A DNA stretch of 64,000 nt from an uncultured Christensenellaceae bacterium (GTDB taxonomy: Bacteria; Bacillota; Clostridia; Christensenellales; Borkfalkiaceae): contig CAJUJF010000001.1 of assembly GCA_910586825.1 (NCBI GenBank), positions 97,615 through 161,614 on the forward strand. Reading direction: 5' to 3'. The notes beneath the pieces are model-generated. The model had not been told where the DNA came from. It did no database searches and saw only the letters and a list, made by a program, of their open reading frames with translations. Below are positions 18,896 to 27,909 of the stretch, piece after piece. The number at the start of each line of letters is the position of its first letter. Within the stretch, counting starts at the first letter, position 1. The translations under genes were made by a program, and so were the position numbers.

Positions 18896-18937
18896 ATCGC
18901 GCGCGGAGATTATGCCGATCCCCGCGCGATTTTTTTG
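18896..18937 (+). terminator. terminator after the GH1 glucosidase
   Basis: ATCGCGCG (18896-18903) pairs with CGCGCGAT (18923-18930) followed by seven T. Confidence 0.85.
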
Positions 18938-19059
18938 TGAGACGCGCGAGATGCGCGCTTCTGCCGATTTGCCGCGGTGCGCTTTGCAGCGTTCCTTAAA
19001 AAAACGCGTAAAAAAAGGTCGAATCGCTCCGAATTGTCGAGCAATCTTCCGTTATCCTC

Positions 19060-19088
19060 TTGACAAAAGGTTCGGTTTCATGTATAAT
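19060..19088 (+). promoter_or_regulatory. consensus sigma-A promoter of rny
   Basis: TTGACA (19060-19065), 17-bp spacer, TATAAT (19083-19088): both hexamers are perfect. A leader of about 75 bases follows. Confidence 0.88.
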
Positions 19089-19170
19089 TTTTAAGACAGG
19101 ATTTAGATCGGTCGTTTCAAACGCCGGTCTTGCAAATTTGTCGGTAAATCAAAACAAGGAGGCTGTAAAT

Positions 19171-20787
19171 ATGTCGTATCTCAACAGCCTGCTCCTTGCC
19201 GTACCCACTTCGCTTGCGATCGCGTTTTTCGTCGTGTTGCCCGTCGCCGGGCTTGCGATCGGCGGTCTTGCGACGTGGATAATTCTGAAAAAAGTTTCCA
19301 AAAAGCAGTCGGCAAACAAACTCGACGAAACGTCGAAACGCGTCGAAGAAATGCTCAAAAACGCGGAAGCGCAGAGCAAACAACTCAGAAAGGAAGCGAT
19401 CTTAGAAGCCAAGGAACAGGAAATCAAGCGCAGAAACGAATTCGATCAGGAGATGAAGGAGAAGCGCGCCGAACAGCAGCGCATCGAATCCCGTTTGAAT
19501 AAGCAAGAGGACGCGCTCGAACGCAAGGAATCGGAATTGAACAAGAAGTCCGAAGTCCTTGACCAGCAAAGGGACAACCTTTCGAGGAAGCTCGAAGAGG
19601 TCGCCAAGAAACAGGAGCAGGTTTCCCGCCAGCACGAACTCATGGTTGCGGAACTCGAAAAGGTTGCGCAACTCACCAAGGACGAGGCGAAGAAACTCCT
19701 TACGGAAGAAATTCTCGACGAGACCCGTCACGATTGCGCGTTGCAGGTCCGTAATCTCGAACAGCAGGCGAAAGACGAATGCGATCTCAATGCGAAAAAT
19801 ATCATTTCGCTTGCGATTCAGCGTTGCGCCGCCGATCACGCTTCGGAGTCGACCGTATCGGTCGTACCGCTTCCGAACGACGACATGAAGGCGCGCATTA
19901 TCGGGCGCGAAGGGCGCAATATCCGCGCGATCGAGAACGCGACGGGCATCGAGCTGATCATCGACGATACGCCCGAGGTGGTAATTCTTTCGGGGTTCGA
20001 CCCCGTACGCCGCGAAGTCGCCCGTCTTACGCTCGAACGGCTCATTCAGGACGGCAGAATCCATCCCGCCCGCATCGAAGAGACGGTCGAGAAGGTGACG
20101 AAAGAACTCGATCAGCAGATCAAAGCTGCGGGCGAGAACGCGATGTTCGAAGTCGGCATCTTCGGATTGCATCCCGAACTGATCAAGCTGATCGGTCGCT
20201 TGAAGTTCCGTACGAGTTACGGGCAGAACGTGTACCGCCATTCGATCGAAGTCGCGCAGCTTGCGGGACTTATGGCACAGGAGCTGGGGCTTGACGTAAA
20301 TTTCGCCAAGCGCGCGGGCTTGTTGCACGATATCGGGAAAGCGGTCGATCACGAGCAGGAAGGCACGCACATTCAGCTCGGCGCCGATATTGCGAAGAAA
20401 TACAAGGAAAACGCGATGATCGTAAACGCGATCATGGCGCACCACGGCGACGTGGAACCCAAGACGATCGAAGCCGTGCTCGTCGCGGCGGCGGATGCGA
20501 TTTCGGGCGCCCGTCCCGGCGCGAGAAGAGAGACCGGCTCGAATTACGTCAAGCGTCTCGAAAAATTGGAAGAGATCTCTTCGAGTTTCGCGGGCGTGGA
20601 AAAGAGCTATGCGATTCAGGCGGGCAGAGAAGTCCGCGTCATCGTAAAGCCCGATCAGGTGGACGACGCGAAAGCGCTCTTCCTCGCGAAAGATATCGCA
20701 AAGAAGATCGAAAGCGAACTCGACTATCCCGGACAGATCAAGGTCAATGTCATTAGGGAGTTCCGCAGCGTCGAATACGCGAAATAA
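19171..20787 (+). CDS. rny: ribonuclease Y
   Basis: A 538-residue membrane-bound endoribonuclease that starts mRNA decay in many Firmicutes. Order of parts: one N-terminal membrane helix (about 5-38), a long charged coiled coil (about 45-190), a KH RNA-binding domain (MKARIIGREGRNIRAIENATG), and an HD domain with the metal pair in LLHDIGKAVDHEQEGTH. The ATG at 19171 follows AAGGAGG and yields the standard length; upstream in-frame codons are in the leader. In related genomes rny directly follows recA; here nadE and a glucosidase lie between, and rny has its own strong promoter. Confidence 0.96.
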   Translation: MSYLNSLLLAVPTSLAIAFFVVLPVAGLAIGGLATWIILKKVSKKQSANKLDETSKRVEEMLKNAEAQSKQLRKEAILEAKEQEIKRRNEFDQEMKEKRAEQQRIESRLNKQEDALERKESELNKKSEVLDQQRDNLSRKLEEVAKKQEQVSRQHELMVAELEKVAQLTKDEAKKLLTEEILDETRHDCALQVRNLEQQAKDECDLNAKNIISLAIQRCAADHASESTVSVVPLPNDDMKARIIGREGRNIRAIENATGIELIIDDTPEVVILSGFDPVRREVARLTLERLIQDGRIHPARIEETVEKVTKELDQQIKAAGENAMFEVGIFGLHPELIKLIGRLKFRTSYGQNVYRHSIEVAQLAGLMAQELGLDVNFAKRAGLLHDIGKAVDHEQEGTHIQLGADIAKKYKENAMIVNAIMAHHGDVEPKTIEAVLVAAADAISGARPGARRETGSNYVKRLEKLEEISSSFAGVEKSYAIQAGREVRVIVKPDQVDDAKALFLAKDIAKKIESELDYPGQIKVNVIREFRSVEYAK

Positions 20788-20838
20788 TTTTGTAACAAAA
20801 AAAGCCTTTCCGTTGCGGAAAGGCTTTTTTTGTTACAA
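20788..20838. terminator. long bidirectional terminator between rny and carbonic anhydrase
   Basis: GCCTTTCC (20804-20811) pairs with GGAAAGGC (20817-20824), extended outward by A/T pairs to the flanking TTTGTAACA/TGTTACAAA arms. Serves both convergent genes. Confidence 0.9.
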
Positions 20839-20849
20839 ATGAAAAGGTG

Positions 20850-21413
20850 TTATTCGTAAAACTCCACCGCGCCGCTCTCGATCCTGTAAAGCGCGCTCGA
20901 AACCTTGGGCGCGCCTTTTCCGTTTCCGAGCGCGCGTTCGATCCGCGCGGCGCAAGCCGCGGCGTTCCGCCGCGCCGCTTCTTCCGCGTCCGCCGCGCCG
21001 TTTGCGGCGATCCTGATTTCCTCGGCGATCGTGCGCACGTATCCCTCCGCGGCTCCTTGCAACGCGGCGTTCACCGCGCCGCAACCGGTGTGGGCGAGAA
21101 CGACGACGAGCGGGCATTTCAAATGCCGCACTGCGTATTCGATGCTTCCGAGCTGGTGATCGCCGATTACGTTCCCCGCGACGCGGATCACGAACAGTTC
21201 TCCGATCCCGCAGCCGAAAATGTGTTCGGGAACGACGCGGGAATCCGAACAGGCGACGATCACGGCGTACGGAAACTGACCCTTTTGCGCGGTCTCTTTT
21301 CTGACGGAGGGGGAGATATCCGATTTGTTCTCGGCGGCGGACAGGAACGCGCGGTTGCCCGATTTCAGGCGATTCAGCGCGCCGTCTGCGTCGGTTATGG
21401 ATTCGGGTTTCAT
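20850..21413 (-). CDS. beta-class carbonic anhydrase
   Basis: 187 residues. Interconverts CO2 and bicarbonate in the cytoplasm. The zinc site is clear: C55 with D57 and R59 in VACSDSR, then H108 and C111 in LAHTGCGA. RVAGNVI and GSIEYAV are further family blocks. The ATG is preceded by an AAGGAG on the minus strand. It stands alone between a terminator and its own promoter. Likely role is bicarbonate supply for carboxylases in a fermentative cell; no carboxylase neighbour was seen. Confidence 0.93.
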   Translation of the reverse strand: MKPESITDADGALNRLKSGNRAFLSAAENKSDISPSVRKETAQKGQFPYAVIVACSDSRVVPEHIFGCGIGELFVIRVAGNVIGDHQLGSIEYAVRHLKCPLVVVLAHTGCGAVNAALQGAAEGYVRTIAEEIRIAANGAADAEEAARRNAAACAARIERALGNGKGAPKVSSALYRIESGAVEFYE

Positions 21414-21434
21414 ATACTTACTCCTTTGCGATTT

Positions 21435-21463
21435 ATTATATCAGATTTTTCGGCGGTCCGCAA
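21435..21463 (-). promoter_or_regulatory. sigma-A promoter of the carbonic anhydrase
   Basis: Minus strand TTGCGG (21458-21463), 17-bp spacer, TATAAT (21435-21440) with extended TGA. Confidence 0.72.
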
Positions 21464-21547
21464 GCGGTTTTCCGCGAACGGTTTTGCGGATGAAATGCAT
21501 AAAATGGAGTACGGTATTTTGCCGAATATATACGACAGAGGTCAATT

Positions 21548-21868
21548 ATGTGTAACACCTGCAATTCTTGCAATTCCTGCGGTTGCAATAACCGGCATTC
21601 CTGCTGTGCGCTGACCCGCGCATTAAACAATTTATTCTCGACGGAGGCGCTGTGCTCGTGCGGCTGTAACCACGGTTGCGGCTGTCATCGCGGCTGCAAC
21701 TGTTCCGGATGCGGATACCGTTCCGCCACCCGTTGCTGCTCGTGCGGCGACGCTTTTACCGCCGAGATCGGCGCGGTCGCCGATTTCGGCGAGTTCGACG
21801 CATATTATGCCCGCCAGTACGGTATGATCCGGAACCGTTCCTGCGGCTGTAAGTGCTGCGACCGGTAA
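21548..21868 (+). CDS. cysteine-rich small protein, 22 Cys in 106 residues
   Basis: I do not recognise the family. The 106 residues fall into four parts: a CxxC ladder (C2, C5, C8, C11, C13, C19, C20), a short amphipathic stretch (21-35), a second Cys cluster (C36 to C66, eleven Cys, with two His), and a Cys-free FGEFDAYYARQYG segment followed by a terminal C99, C101, C103, C104. No signal peptide or membrane segment. Such density suggests metal binding (metallothionein-like) or a cross-linked structural protein; both are inference. It has an AGAGG before the ATG and its own GC-rich terminator, so it is a free-standing expressed unit. GC content matches neighbours. Confidence 0.75.
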   Translation: MCNTCNSCNSCGCNNRHSCCALTRALNNLFSTEALCSCGCNHGCGCHRGCNCSGCGYRSATRCCSCGDAFTAEIGAVADFGEFDAYYARQYGMIRNRSCGCKCCDR

Positions 21869-21882
21869 CGGATGAGAACGGG

Positions 21883-21908
21883 CGGCGCGCCGAAAGGCGC
21901 GCCGTTTT
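21883..21908 (+). terminator. terminator of the cysteine-rich gene
   Basis: CGGCGCGCC (21883-21891), GAAA tetraloop, GGCGCGCCG (21896-21904), then TTTTG. Confidence 0.88.
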
Positions 21909-21960
21909 GTTTGCGCTGAAAGGTTTGCAATTTATTTCCCGCACATATCGAAAAAAATCC

Positions 21961-21990
21961 TTGCAAAAACATACACCTCCGTGCTATAAT
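21961..21990 (+). promoter_or_regulatory. sigma-A promoter of the yitT-like gene
   Basis: TTGCAA (21961-21966), 18-bp spacer, TATAAT (21985-21990) with extended TGC. Confidence 0.75.
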
Positions 21991-22077
21991 GGGTTCGCCG
22001 AAAAGACGAACGGTTTGCCTGTTTTGCGCTTTTGGAACGGGAACCGCATAAGCGGTCCCGATACGCAGGGATAAGAT

Positions 22078-23082
22078 ATGAAACATTTGAAGATCAAATT
22101 CAAAAAACCCGGAAAGCCGACGAAAAGACAGGTCCACCGCTTTCTGGTGCATACGCTGATCATCGCCGTCGGGAACGCGCTTGCCGCGGCGGCTTCCGCT
22201 TTCTTTATCATTCCGTACGGATTCGTCATGGGCGGAACGACGGGTATCGGTATTTTCATGCGGAACATTCTCGGCGGCCAAAACGAGTGGATCGTATCGC
22301 TTACCGTTTATATCGCGAATATCTCGCTGTTTCTGCTCGGCGCGATCTTGCTGGGTAAAAAATTCGCGGTCGGAACGCTGGCGGGAACATTGCTCTATCC
22401 TACGTTTTTGAGCGCTTTTACCGCGGTCAATCAGTTATACGTTTCAAGTCATGGTCATCCGTTTGCGGGCGAGGGCGATCCCATGCTCGCGGTATTTTTC
22501 GGATCTTTGCTCTTCGGACTCGGCATCGGGCTCGTCGTACGGATCGGCGCGAGCACGGGCGGCACGGATATTCCGCCGCTCATTCTTCATAAATATCTCA
22601 ATCTGCCCGTTTCGGTCACGCTGTGGGCGCTCGATATGGCTATCGTACTGATTCAGTTTTTTGCGAGCGTCTCTCTTCAAATGGTTTTATACGGGATCGT
22701 GATCACGATTTTTTCGTCTTTCGTCATCGATCTGGTTTCTCCGATCGGTACGCGGAAGTCGCAGGTCATGATCATCAGTAAAAAATACGAAGATATTCGG
22801 GAAATGATTTTAAACGGCATGAACCGCGGCGTTACGATGTTATACGGAAAAACGGGATTCTTGCGGGACAAGTGCTATGTGTTGCTTACCGTGATCTCCA
22901 ACCGCGACGTCGTGAAACTGAAAAACGAGGTAGAAGCGATCGATCCCGAAGCGTTTATCATGGTCAGCGTAATTTCCGAAGTCCGCGGCAGAGGATTTTC
23001 TTCCGATAAGATCGTGCTTCCGCGCGCGTCCGAGGGATCGGAACCGCCGACGGAGACGGACGGGGAAACGTCGAACGAATAA
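22078..23082 (+). CDS. YitT-family membrane protein with DUF2179 domain
   Basis: 334 residues: five or six membrane helices (about 25-220) and a C-terminal cytoplasmic DUF2179 domain (about 225-310; SQVMIISKKYEDIREMILN and the RGVTMLYGKTGF block). The family hallmark GGTTGIGIFMRN and GASTGGTDIPPLIL are present. YitT-like proteins are widespread in Firmicutes, with unclear function; transport or membrane signalling has been proposed. The last 25 residues are hydrophilic and acidic. Own promoter and terminator, so a single-gene unit. Confidence 0.88.
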   Translation: MKHLKIKFKKPGKPTKRQVHRFLVHTLIIAVGNALAAAASAFFIIPYGFVMGGTTGIGIFMRNILGGQNEWIVSLTVYIANISLFLLGAILLGKKFAVGTLAGTLLYPTFLSAFTAVNQLYVSSHGHPFAGEGDPMLAVFFGSLLFGLGIGLVVRIGASTGGTDIPPLILHKYLNLPVSVTLWALDMAIVLIQFFASVSLQMVLYGIVITIFSSFVIDLVSPIGTRKSQVMIISKKYEDIREMILNGMNRGVTMLYGKTGFLRDKCYVLLTVISNRDVVKLKNEVEAIDPEAFIMVSVISEVRGRGFSSDKIVLPRASEGSEPPTETDGETSNE

Positions 23083-23093
23083 AGATTATAAAT

Positions 23094-23123
23094 CGCCGCC
23101 GGCTTTTGCCGGCGGCGCGTTTT
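23094..23123 (+). terminator. terminator between yitT-like gene and pepV
   Basis: CGCCGCCGGC (23094-23103), TTTT loop, GCCGGCGGCG (23108-23117), then a T-run. Confidence 0.86.
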
Positions 23124-24394
23124 CATTTTGTGAGCCGTTCGATGGCTTTTTCGTAAATTTCCAACAGCAGATCGACCCGTTCGATTTCGATATATTCGTC
23201 GGGCTGATGGATGACGGGGGTGTCCCCCGGCATCTCGGGACCGAACGCGACGCCGCATTTCAACGCCCGCGCGTAGGTTCCTCCGCCGATGGAGACGGGT
23301 TCCGATTTGATCCCCGTACACTCTTCGTATACCGCGAGCAACGTGGTAACGAGTTCGCCGTACTTGTTCTGTCTGAGCGGTTCCTGATGATGCAACGTTT
23401 CGTACTTGACGCCGAATTGATCGAGGTGAGCCGTTACGTCTTTTAAAGGGGTCGTTGCGGGATAGCGGATATCGCAAACGATCTGAATTTCGCCTTTTCT
23501 GTATTTGATCAGATTCGGCGAAAGGGTGAGCGTATCCGTTCCGTCTGTAATGTTTTTCAGCCCGTAAACGTCGTCGAACAGACATTCGATAATGCGCCCG
23601 ATGACGGGGCTTTTGTTTGCGAAAAAGCGCAAGACGGGCAGGATCGCGTTTTCGCCGAGTTCGGGCGTCGATCCGTGCGCGCTTTTGCCGCGCGCGGCGA
23701 TTTTTTTATTGATCTGTTCCAACCCGAGCTCGCGCACTCTCGCAACGGAGAGGGACCTCGGCGTTGCCGTGCAGTAGTCGCAGACCATATTCGCGCTTGT
23801 GCCGCCTTCGAGGAAGTGAAAGGGCGCGCGCTCGACGGGGAAGTGCAACCGCACGTGCAGAATCCCTTTTTCCGAGTAGATCACGGGGAAATCCGCGTCG
23901 GGCGAAAATCCCGTGTCCGGCAGATGCGCGACCGATTTATAGTGCTCGATGCATTCCCATCCGCTCTCTTCGTTGCATCCGACGATGAGTTTGATTTTTT
24001 TGGAAGGGAGAAACTCTTTGTCTTTGAGCGCTTTTAAAGCGTACAGGCAACAGATCGCGGGCCCCTTGTCGTCTACCGTTCCCCGTCCCCATATTTTTCC
24101 GTCCGAAATTTCGCCGCCGAAGGGCGGTTTAGTCCAGCCGTCTCCCGCCGGTACGACGTCGAGATGGGCGAGGATCGCAAATTCTTCTTCGCCTTTTCCC
24201 CAAACGACTTCGCCTGCATAGCCGTCGTAGTTGTGCGTTTCGAATCCGAGACTTTCGGCAAGAGCCAAAAAATGGCAAAGGCAGTCGTAATTGCTCTGAC
24301 CGAAAGGTGCCTTTACCGTGCGCGTTCCACGAGAAGAATCGAACCGCACGCTTTCCGAGATGCCGTTGACGGCATCTTGAAGATAATGCTTCAT
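23123..24394 (-). CDS. pepV: M20-family dipeptidase, PepV type
   Basis: About 423 residues. A metal-dependent cytoplasmic dipeptidase that finishes peptide breakdown. Metal ligands are seen as AHLDVVPAGDGW, GRGTVDDKGP, GCNEESGWE, the Asp of SPDADFPVIYSEKG and the late PVIHQPDEYIEI. The DADFPVIYSEKG string is typical of the Sapep/PepV group. The ATG at 24394 (complement) follows a CAGGAG; a longer in-frame version would start inside the promoter. Transcribed divergently from radC. Confidence 0.91.
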   Translation of the reverse strand: MKHYLQDAVNGISESVRFDSSRGTRTVKAPFGQSNYDCLCHFLALAESLGFETHNYDGYAGEVVWGKGEEEFAILAHLDVVPAGDGWTKPPFGGEISDGKIWGRGTVDDKGPAICCLYALKALKDKEFLPSKKIKLIVGCNEESGWECIEHYKSVAHLPDTGFSPDADFPVIYSEKGILHVRLHFPVERAPFHFLEGGTSANMVCDYCTATPRSLSVARVRELGLEQINKKIAARGKSAHGSTPELGENAILPVLRFFANKSPVIGRIIECLFDDVYGLKNITDGTDTLTLSPNLIKYRKGEIQIVCDIRYPATTPLKDVTAHLDQFGVKYETLHHQEPLRQNKYGELVTTLLAVYEECTGIKSEPVSIGGGTYARALKCGVAFGPEMPGDTPVIHQPDEYIEIERVDLLLEIYEKAIERLTK

Positions 24395-24422
24395 TATTTT
24401 TCTCCTGTAAGTTTTCGCACCG

Positions 24423-24451
24423 ATTCTAACATGTTTAATGATTTTTGTCAA
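24423..24451 (-). promoter_or_regulatory. sigma-A promoter of pepV
   Basis: Minus strand TTGACA (24446-24451), 17-bp spacer, TAGAAT (24423-24428), extended TGT. Confidence 0.8.
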
Positions 24452-24520
24452 CTATTTGCATAAATTTGAACCGAATAAAAGCGGGAAGGACTAAAAAAAT
24501 TAAAATTGCAGAAGAAAAAC

Positions 24521-24549
24521 GTGCAATATCACAAAAAACATGCTATAAT
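24521..24549 (+). promoter_or_regulatory. probable promoter of the radC operon
   Basis: Extended -10 TGCTATAAT (24541-24549); the -35 at 24521-24526 (GTGCAA) is weak. Confidence 0.6.
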
Positions 24550-24605
24550 GTTCAAGGAACGGTCTCGGCGCCGTTTCCGCAAATATCGGTTCGGATTGGT
24601 TCATT

Positions 24606-25313
24606 ATGCACGAAGGACACAGAAATCGCATGTTACAGCGATTCGGGGAGGAAGATCCCACATTACAGGACCACGAATTGCTGGAAGTATTGTTATTCGG
24701 AGCGATTCCCAGAAAGAACACAAACGGGATCGCGCACGATCTGCTTTCGGCGTTCGGTTCGCTGTACGGCGTGCTGCACGCGACGCTTTCGCAACTGTGT
24801 ACGGTGTCGGGCATCGGAAAGAGCGCCGCTTCCTACCTGCGTTCGGTCGGGATGATCTACGACCGAATCGAGAAAGCGCGTGATACCTTTCCCGATAAAT
24901 TCAACCTCGGCGCGTTTTCTTCCTATCTCACCGAACATTATAAAGGGCTCGGCGAAGAATCTTTGGAGGTTTTTTGTCTCGATGCAAACGAACGGGTACG
25001 GATGAACAAACGGTTCACTTCCCGCAAGTCGGACGCCGTGAAAGTGACGACGGAGGAGTTCAGCGCGTTTCTGGTGTCGAGCCGCTGTCACGGGATCGTC
25101 GTTGCGCACAATCATCCGGATGGTTCATGTCTCCCTTCGCGGGAGGACGAACGGTTTACCGCGCAGATCTCGATGCTCTGTTCCATGCACAATATCCGTT
25201 TTTACGATCATCTGATCGTAGGGAAAGACGGGGTATACAGTTATTTCAGCGCGGGCAGAATGGAAGAGATCCGTTTAAACTATAATTTTACGACCTTTTT
25301 AGGAGAATCGTAA
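24606..25313 (+). CDS. radC: RadC-family JAB/MPN-domain protein
   Basis: 235 residues. An N-terminal helix-hairpin-helix part (LLEVLLFGAIPRKNT, LCTVSGIGKSAASYLRSV) precedes the JAB domain with its metal motif VVAHNHPDGSCLPSREDERFT. The family was named for DNA repair, but that role was withdrawn; its biochemical function is unsettled. The ordinary second His-to-Ser position of the motif is intact in form. The next gene starts four bases after the stop, so it is likely read with the two-component system. Confidence 0.9.
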   Translation: MHEGHRNRMLQRFGEEDPTLQDHELLEVLLFGAIPRKNTNGIAHDLLSAFGSLYGVLHATLSQLCTVSGIGKSAASYLRSVGMIYDRIEKARDTFPDKFNLGAFSSYLTEHYKGLGEESLEVFCLDANERVRMNKRFTSRKSDAVKVTTEEFSAFLVSSRCHGIVVAHNHPDGSCLPSREDERFTAQISMLCSMHNIRFYDHLIVGKDGVYSYFSAGRMEEIRLNYNFTTFLGES

Positions 25314-25317
25314 TATC

Positions 25318-26565
25318 GTGAAAGAGAATGCGAACAAGAATAATCGGACAGCGGACACGCCGTTTTTTTTGCGCTTCTGGAAAGTGCTGATTTTTTTGTT
25401 GCTCGTATTCGTGGAGGCGATGATCGTTGCGACCAACTGGCACCGCATGGATTTCGGAGTCCGCGCCTGGTATATTACGCTTCCGGTTTCCGTTTTGGTC
25501 GCGGCGGAAAATGCGCTTAAATTCTGGGCGGCGCCGACGTTTGCCCGCAAGATTCCCTGTTACGTCGTCGATTCGATCGCGCTGTTGATTTTAACGGTAT
25601 TTACGAGCGGAACGTTGATTTCCACGCTCTACATCGTCATTCTTTCGGAATTTTATCTCAACCAGAAAAATATGGCGGGCAACATCGCCATGGGCGTGGC
25701 GAGTATATTGCTGTTCTTCATCGCGTTCGCCGTCCCCAATGCGCTCAGGGACGAGGAAGTGAACGTGGTCCAGTTGGTGACGAATCTGGTAAACGATCTG
25801 ATCCTGATGGGATTTCATTTCTTGATCTTTAACTTTACGGTGCAGATCTACCTCAAAAACAAGGAGATCAAAAAGACGCTGGAAGAGTTGAACGACAGCA
25901 ACGAGAAACTTCATATCGCTTACGAGGAGTTGCAGGAGGTGACCGCGCTCGAAGAGCGCCAGCGTATCGCAAAAGAGATCCACGACACTGCGGGACATTC
26001 GATCACCACCGTGATCATGCAGACGGAGGCGGCAAAGCTTCTGATCGACGGCGATGCGGCGGAGGCGAAACGGCGGATTTCCGCTGCGAACCTGCAAGCC
26101 AAAAACGCCTTGGAGGAGTTGCGCGAAAGCGTGCATCTGCTTTCGGGAACGCCGGAGCTGGTTTCCTTGCGCGACATGTTGCTCGGCGTGATTCAGGATT
26201 CCACGGACGGAACGGACGTGACGATCCGTTATGAAATAGACGACGTGACGGTAGGCGACGCAAAGCGTAGATTTCTTACCAACTCGCTCAAAGAGGGGAT
26301 CTCCAACGGCTTGCGGCACGGCGGCGCGACGGCGTTTTGGTTCGAACTCAAAGAGAGCGGGGACAAGATCACGTTTCTGTTGAGCGATAACGGCGCGGGG
26401 GCGAATCTTGCGGGCTTTAAAGAGGGTTTCGGACTTGCGGGAATGCAGAAGCGCGCGGCGGCGCTCGGCGGTAGCGCATGGTTTGAAACGGAATGCGACG
26501 AGGGATTCGAAGTCCATCTGACGCTTCCGTCGGACGAAGACGAAAAGAGAGGGAAACAGTCATGA
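25318..26565 (+). CDS. NarL-type sensor histidine kinase
   Basis: 415 residues: about five or six membrane helices (20-185), a short coiled coil (about 185-215), a HisKA_3 dimerisation domain with phospho-acceptor H222 in AKEIHDTAGHSIT, and a C-terminal ATPase domain (EGISNGLRHG, SDNGAGANL, GFGLAGMQKRA). GTG start. There is no extracellular sensor domain, so the signal is likely sensed in or at the membrane, as in LiaS or DesK relatives. The stop overlaps the regulator gene (ATGA). Confidence 0.92.
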   Translation: MKENANKNNRTADTPFFLRFWKVLIFLLLVFVEAMIVATNWHRMDFGVRAWYITLPVSVLVAAENALKFWAAPTFARKIPCYVVDSIALLILTVFTSGTLISTLYIVILSEFYLNQKNMAGNIAMGVASILLFFIAFAVPNALRDEEVNVVQLVTNLVNDLILMGFHFLIFNFTVQIYLKNKEIKKTLEELNDSNEKLHIAYEELQEVTALEERQRIAKEIHDTAGHSITTVIMQTEAAKLLIDGDAAEAKRRISAANLQAKNALEELRESVHLLSGTPELVSLRDMLLGVIQDSTDGTDVTIRYEIDDVTVGDAKRRFLTNSLKEGISNGLRHGGATAFWFELKESGDKITFLLSDNGAGANLAGFKEGFGLAGMQKRAAALGGSAWFETECDEGFEVHLTLPSDEDEKRGKQS

Positions 26566-27209
26566 AGATCAGAGTTTTGATCGCCGACGATCAGGCGATT
26601 CTCGCGGACGGGATCAAGAGCGTGCTTTCGTCGTGCGAGGAAATCGAAGTGGTGGGGATCGCGCAGGACGGGTTTCAGGCGCTCCGCCTGTTGGAAGAGA
26701 CTTCTCCGGACGTGGTGCTGATGGACATCCGCATGCCGAATATGAACGGCGTGATCGCGACGCAGGAAATCAAGCGCCGCCATGCCGAAGTGAAAGTCGT
26801 AATCCTGACAACCTTCGACGACAGCGATTATATTCTCAATGCGATCAACAACGGCGCAAGCGGATACCTTTTAAAGGATACTTCCGCCGCCGCGCTCATC
26901 GACGCGATCAAAAACGCCTATGCGGGCGACACCATTCTTCCCGCAAAGATCGCGAAGCGGATCGCCGACGCGGCGCGCATGGTGAGCAACGATCGGGAGA
27001 TCAAACTGCGCCGCGCATTCGGATTTTCGGAACGGGAAACGGAGATCGCGCTGATGATCTGCGAGGGCTTTACCAACAAACAGGTTGCGACCGCGCTGAA
27101 ACTGACGGACGGGACGGCGCGGAATTACATCTCTGCGATTTACGAAAAGCTCGGCTGTTCCGGCAGAGCGCAGGCGGCGGAAATCATGCGCGCCGCGATC
27201 AACGCCTGA
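26562..27209 (+). CDS. NarL/LuxR-type response regulator
   Basis: 215 residues: receiver domain with phospho-acceptor D55 in VLMDIRMPNMNG, acidic pair in IADDQ and the Lys in GYLLKDTS; then a LuxR helix-turn-helix (FSERETEIALMICEGFTNKQ, LTDGTARNYISAIYEKLG). The ATG at 26562 lies in the kinase stop codon, so production is coupled. All phosphotransfer residues are intact, in contrast to the Spo0A homologue in this window. Target genes are unknown; the lemA operon directly downstream is a candidate, by position only. Confidence 0.93.
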   Translation: MKIRVLIADDQAILADGIKSVLSSCEEIEVVGIAQDGFQALRLLEETSPDVVLMDIRMPNMNGVIATQEIKRRHAEVKVVILTTFDDSDYILNAINNGASGYLLKDTSAAALIDAIKNAYAGDTILPAKIAKRIADAARMVSNDREIKLRRAFGFSERETEIALMICEGFTNKQVATALKLTDGTARNYISAIYEKLGCSGRAQAAEIMRAAINA

Positions 27210-27244
27210 AAAGCGTTTCTCGAAATTATTTTTTTGAAAGGCGT

Positions 27245-27272
27245 TTGACTTTTGCCGAAATGCGTGTATAAT
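27245..27272 (+). promoter_or_regulatory. sigma-A promoter of the lemA operon
   Basis: TTGACT (27245-27250), 16-bp spacer, TATAAT (27267-27272). Confidence 0.78.
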
Positions 27273-27297
27273 AATTATATAAAGTAATGGAGGAAAT

Positions 27298-27894
27298 ATG
27301 AACGGTTTACTTTTGCTTCCGATGGGTGCGATTATCGGTATTAGTGTAGGCGCAGGTATCTTGGTGCTTCTCGTCATCATTCTGATCGCTTGGTATATCT
27401 CTACTTTCAACAAATTGCAGCGGTTGAAAAACCTTGTGGAAGAAGGCTGGTCTACCATCGACGTACAGCTGAAAAAGCGTTACGATCTGATCCCCAATCT
27501 GGTCGAAACGGTTAAGGGGTATGCGAAGCACGAGAGCGAAACGCTCGAAGCGGTGATCCGCGCCCGCAACGCCGCGATGACGGCTTCCGGAGACGGTAAA
27601 ATTGCGGCGGAGAACATGCTCACGGGAACGCTGAAATCGTTGTTTGCGTTGCAGGAAGCGTATCCGCAGTTGAAGGCGAATACCAATTTCATCGACTTGC
27701 AGAATCAGTTGAAGGTCGTGGAAACGGAGATCGCTTCGGCGCGCAGATACTACAACGGCACGGTTAAAGAGATGAACACGAAGATCGACATGTTCTTTGC
27801 GGGAATGGTTGCCCGCAAAATGAAACTCGAAAAGCGCAAATATTTCGAGTTGGACTCGGAAGAAGAGCGAAAAGCGGTGAAAGTTTCTTTTTAA
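27298..27894 (+). CDS. lemA: LemA-family membrane protein
   Basis: 198 residues: one N-terminal membrane helix (about 8-33), then a helical domain with the family signature NLVEEGWSTIDVQLKKRYDLIPNL split around residues 42-65 and a NFIDLQNQL motif. LemA proteins are of uncertain function and often sit beside a DUF2207 protein with a glycine-rich tail, exactly as here. GGAGGAAAT precedes the ATG. The next gene starts 15 bases later. Confidence 0.92.
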   Translation: MNGLLLLPMGAIIGISVGAGILVLLVIILIAWYISTFNKLQRLKNLVEEGWSTIDVQLKKRYDLIPNLVETVKGYAKHESETLEAVIRARNAAMTASGDGKIAAENMLTGTLKSLFALQEAYPQLKANTNFIDLQNQLKVVETEIASARRYYNGTVKEMNTKIDMFFAGMVARKMKLEKRKYFELDSEEERKAVKVSF

Positions 27895-27909
27895 AGGTTT
27901 ATCCGAGAT

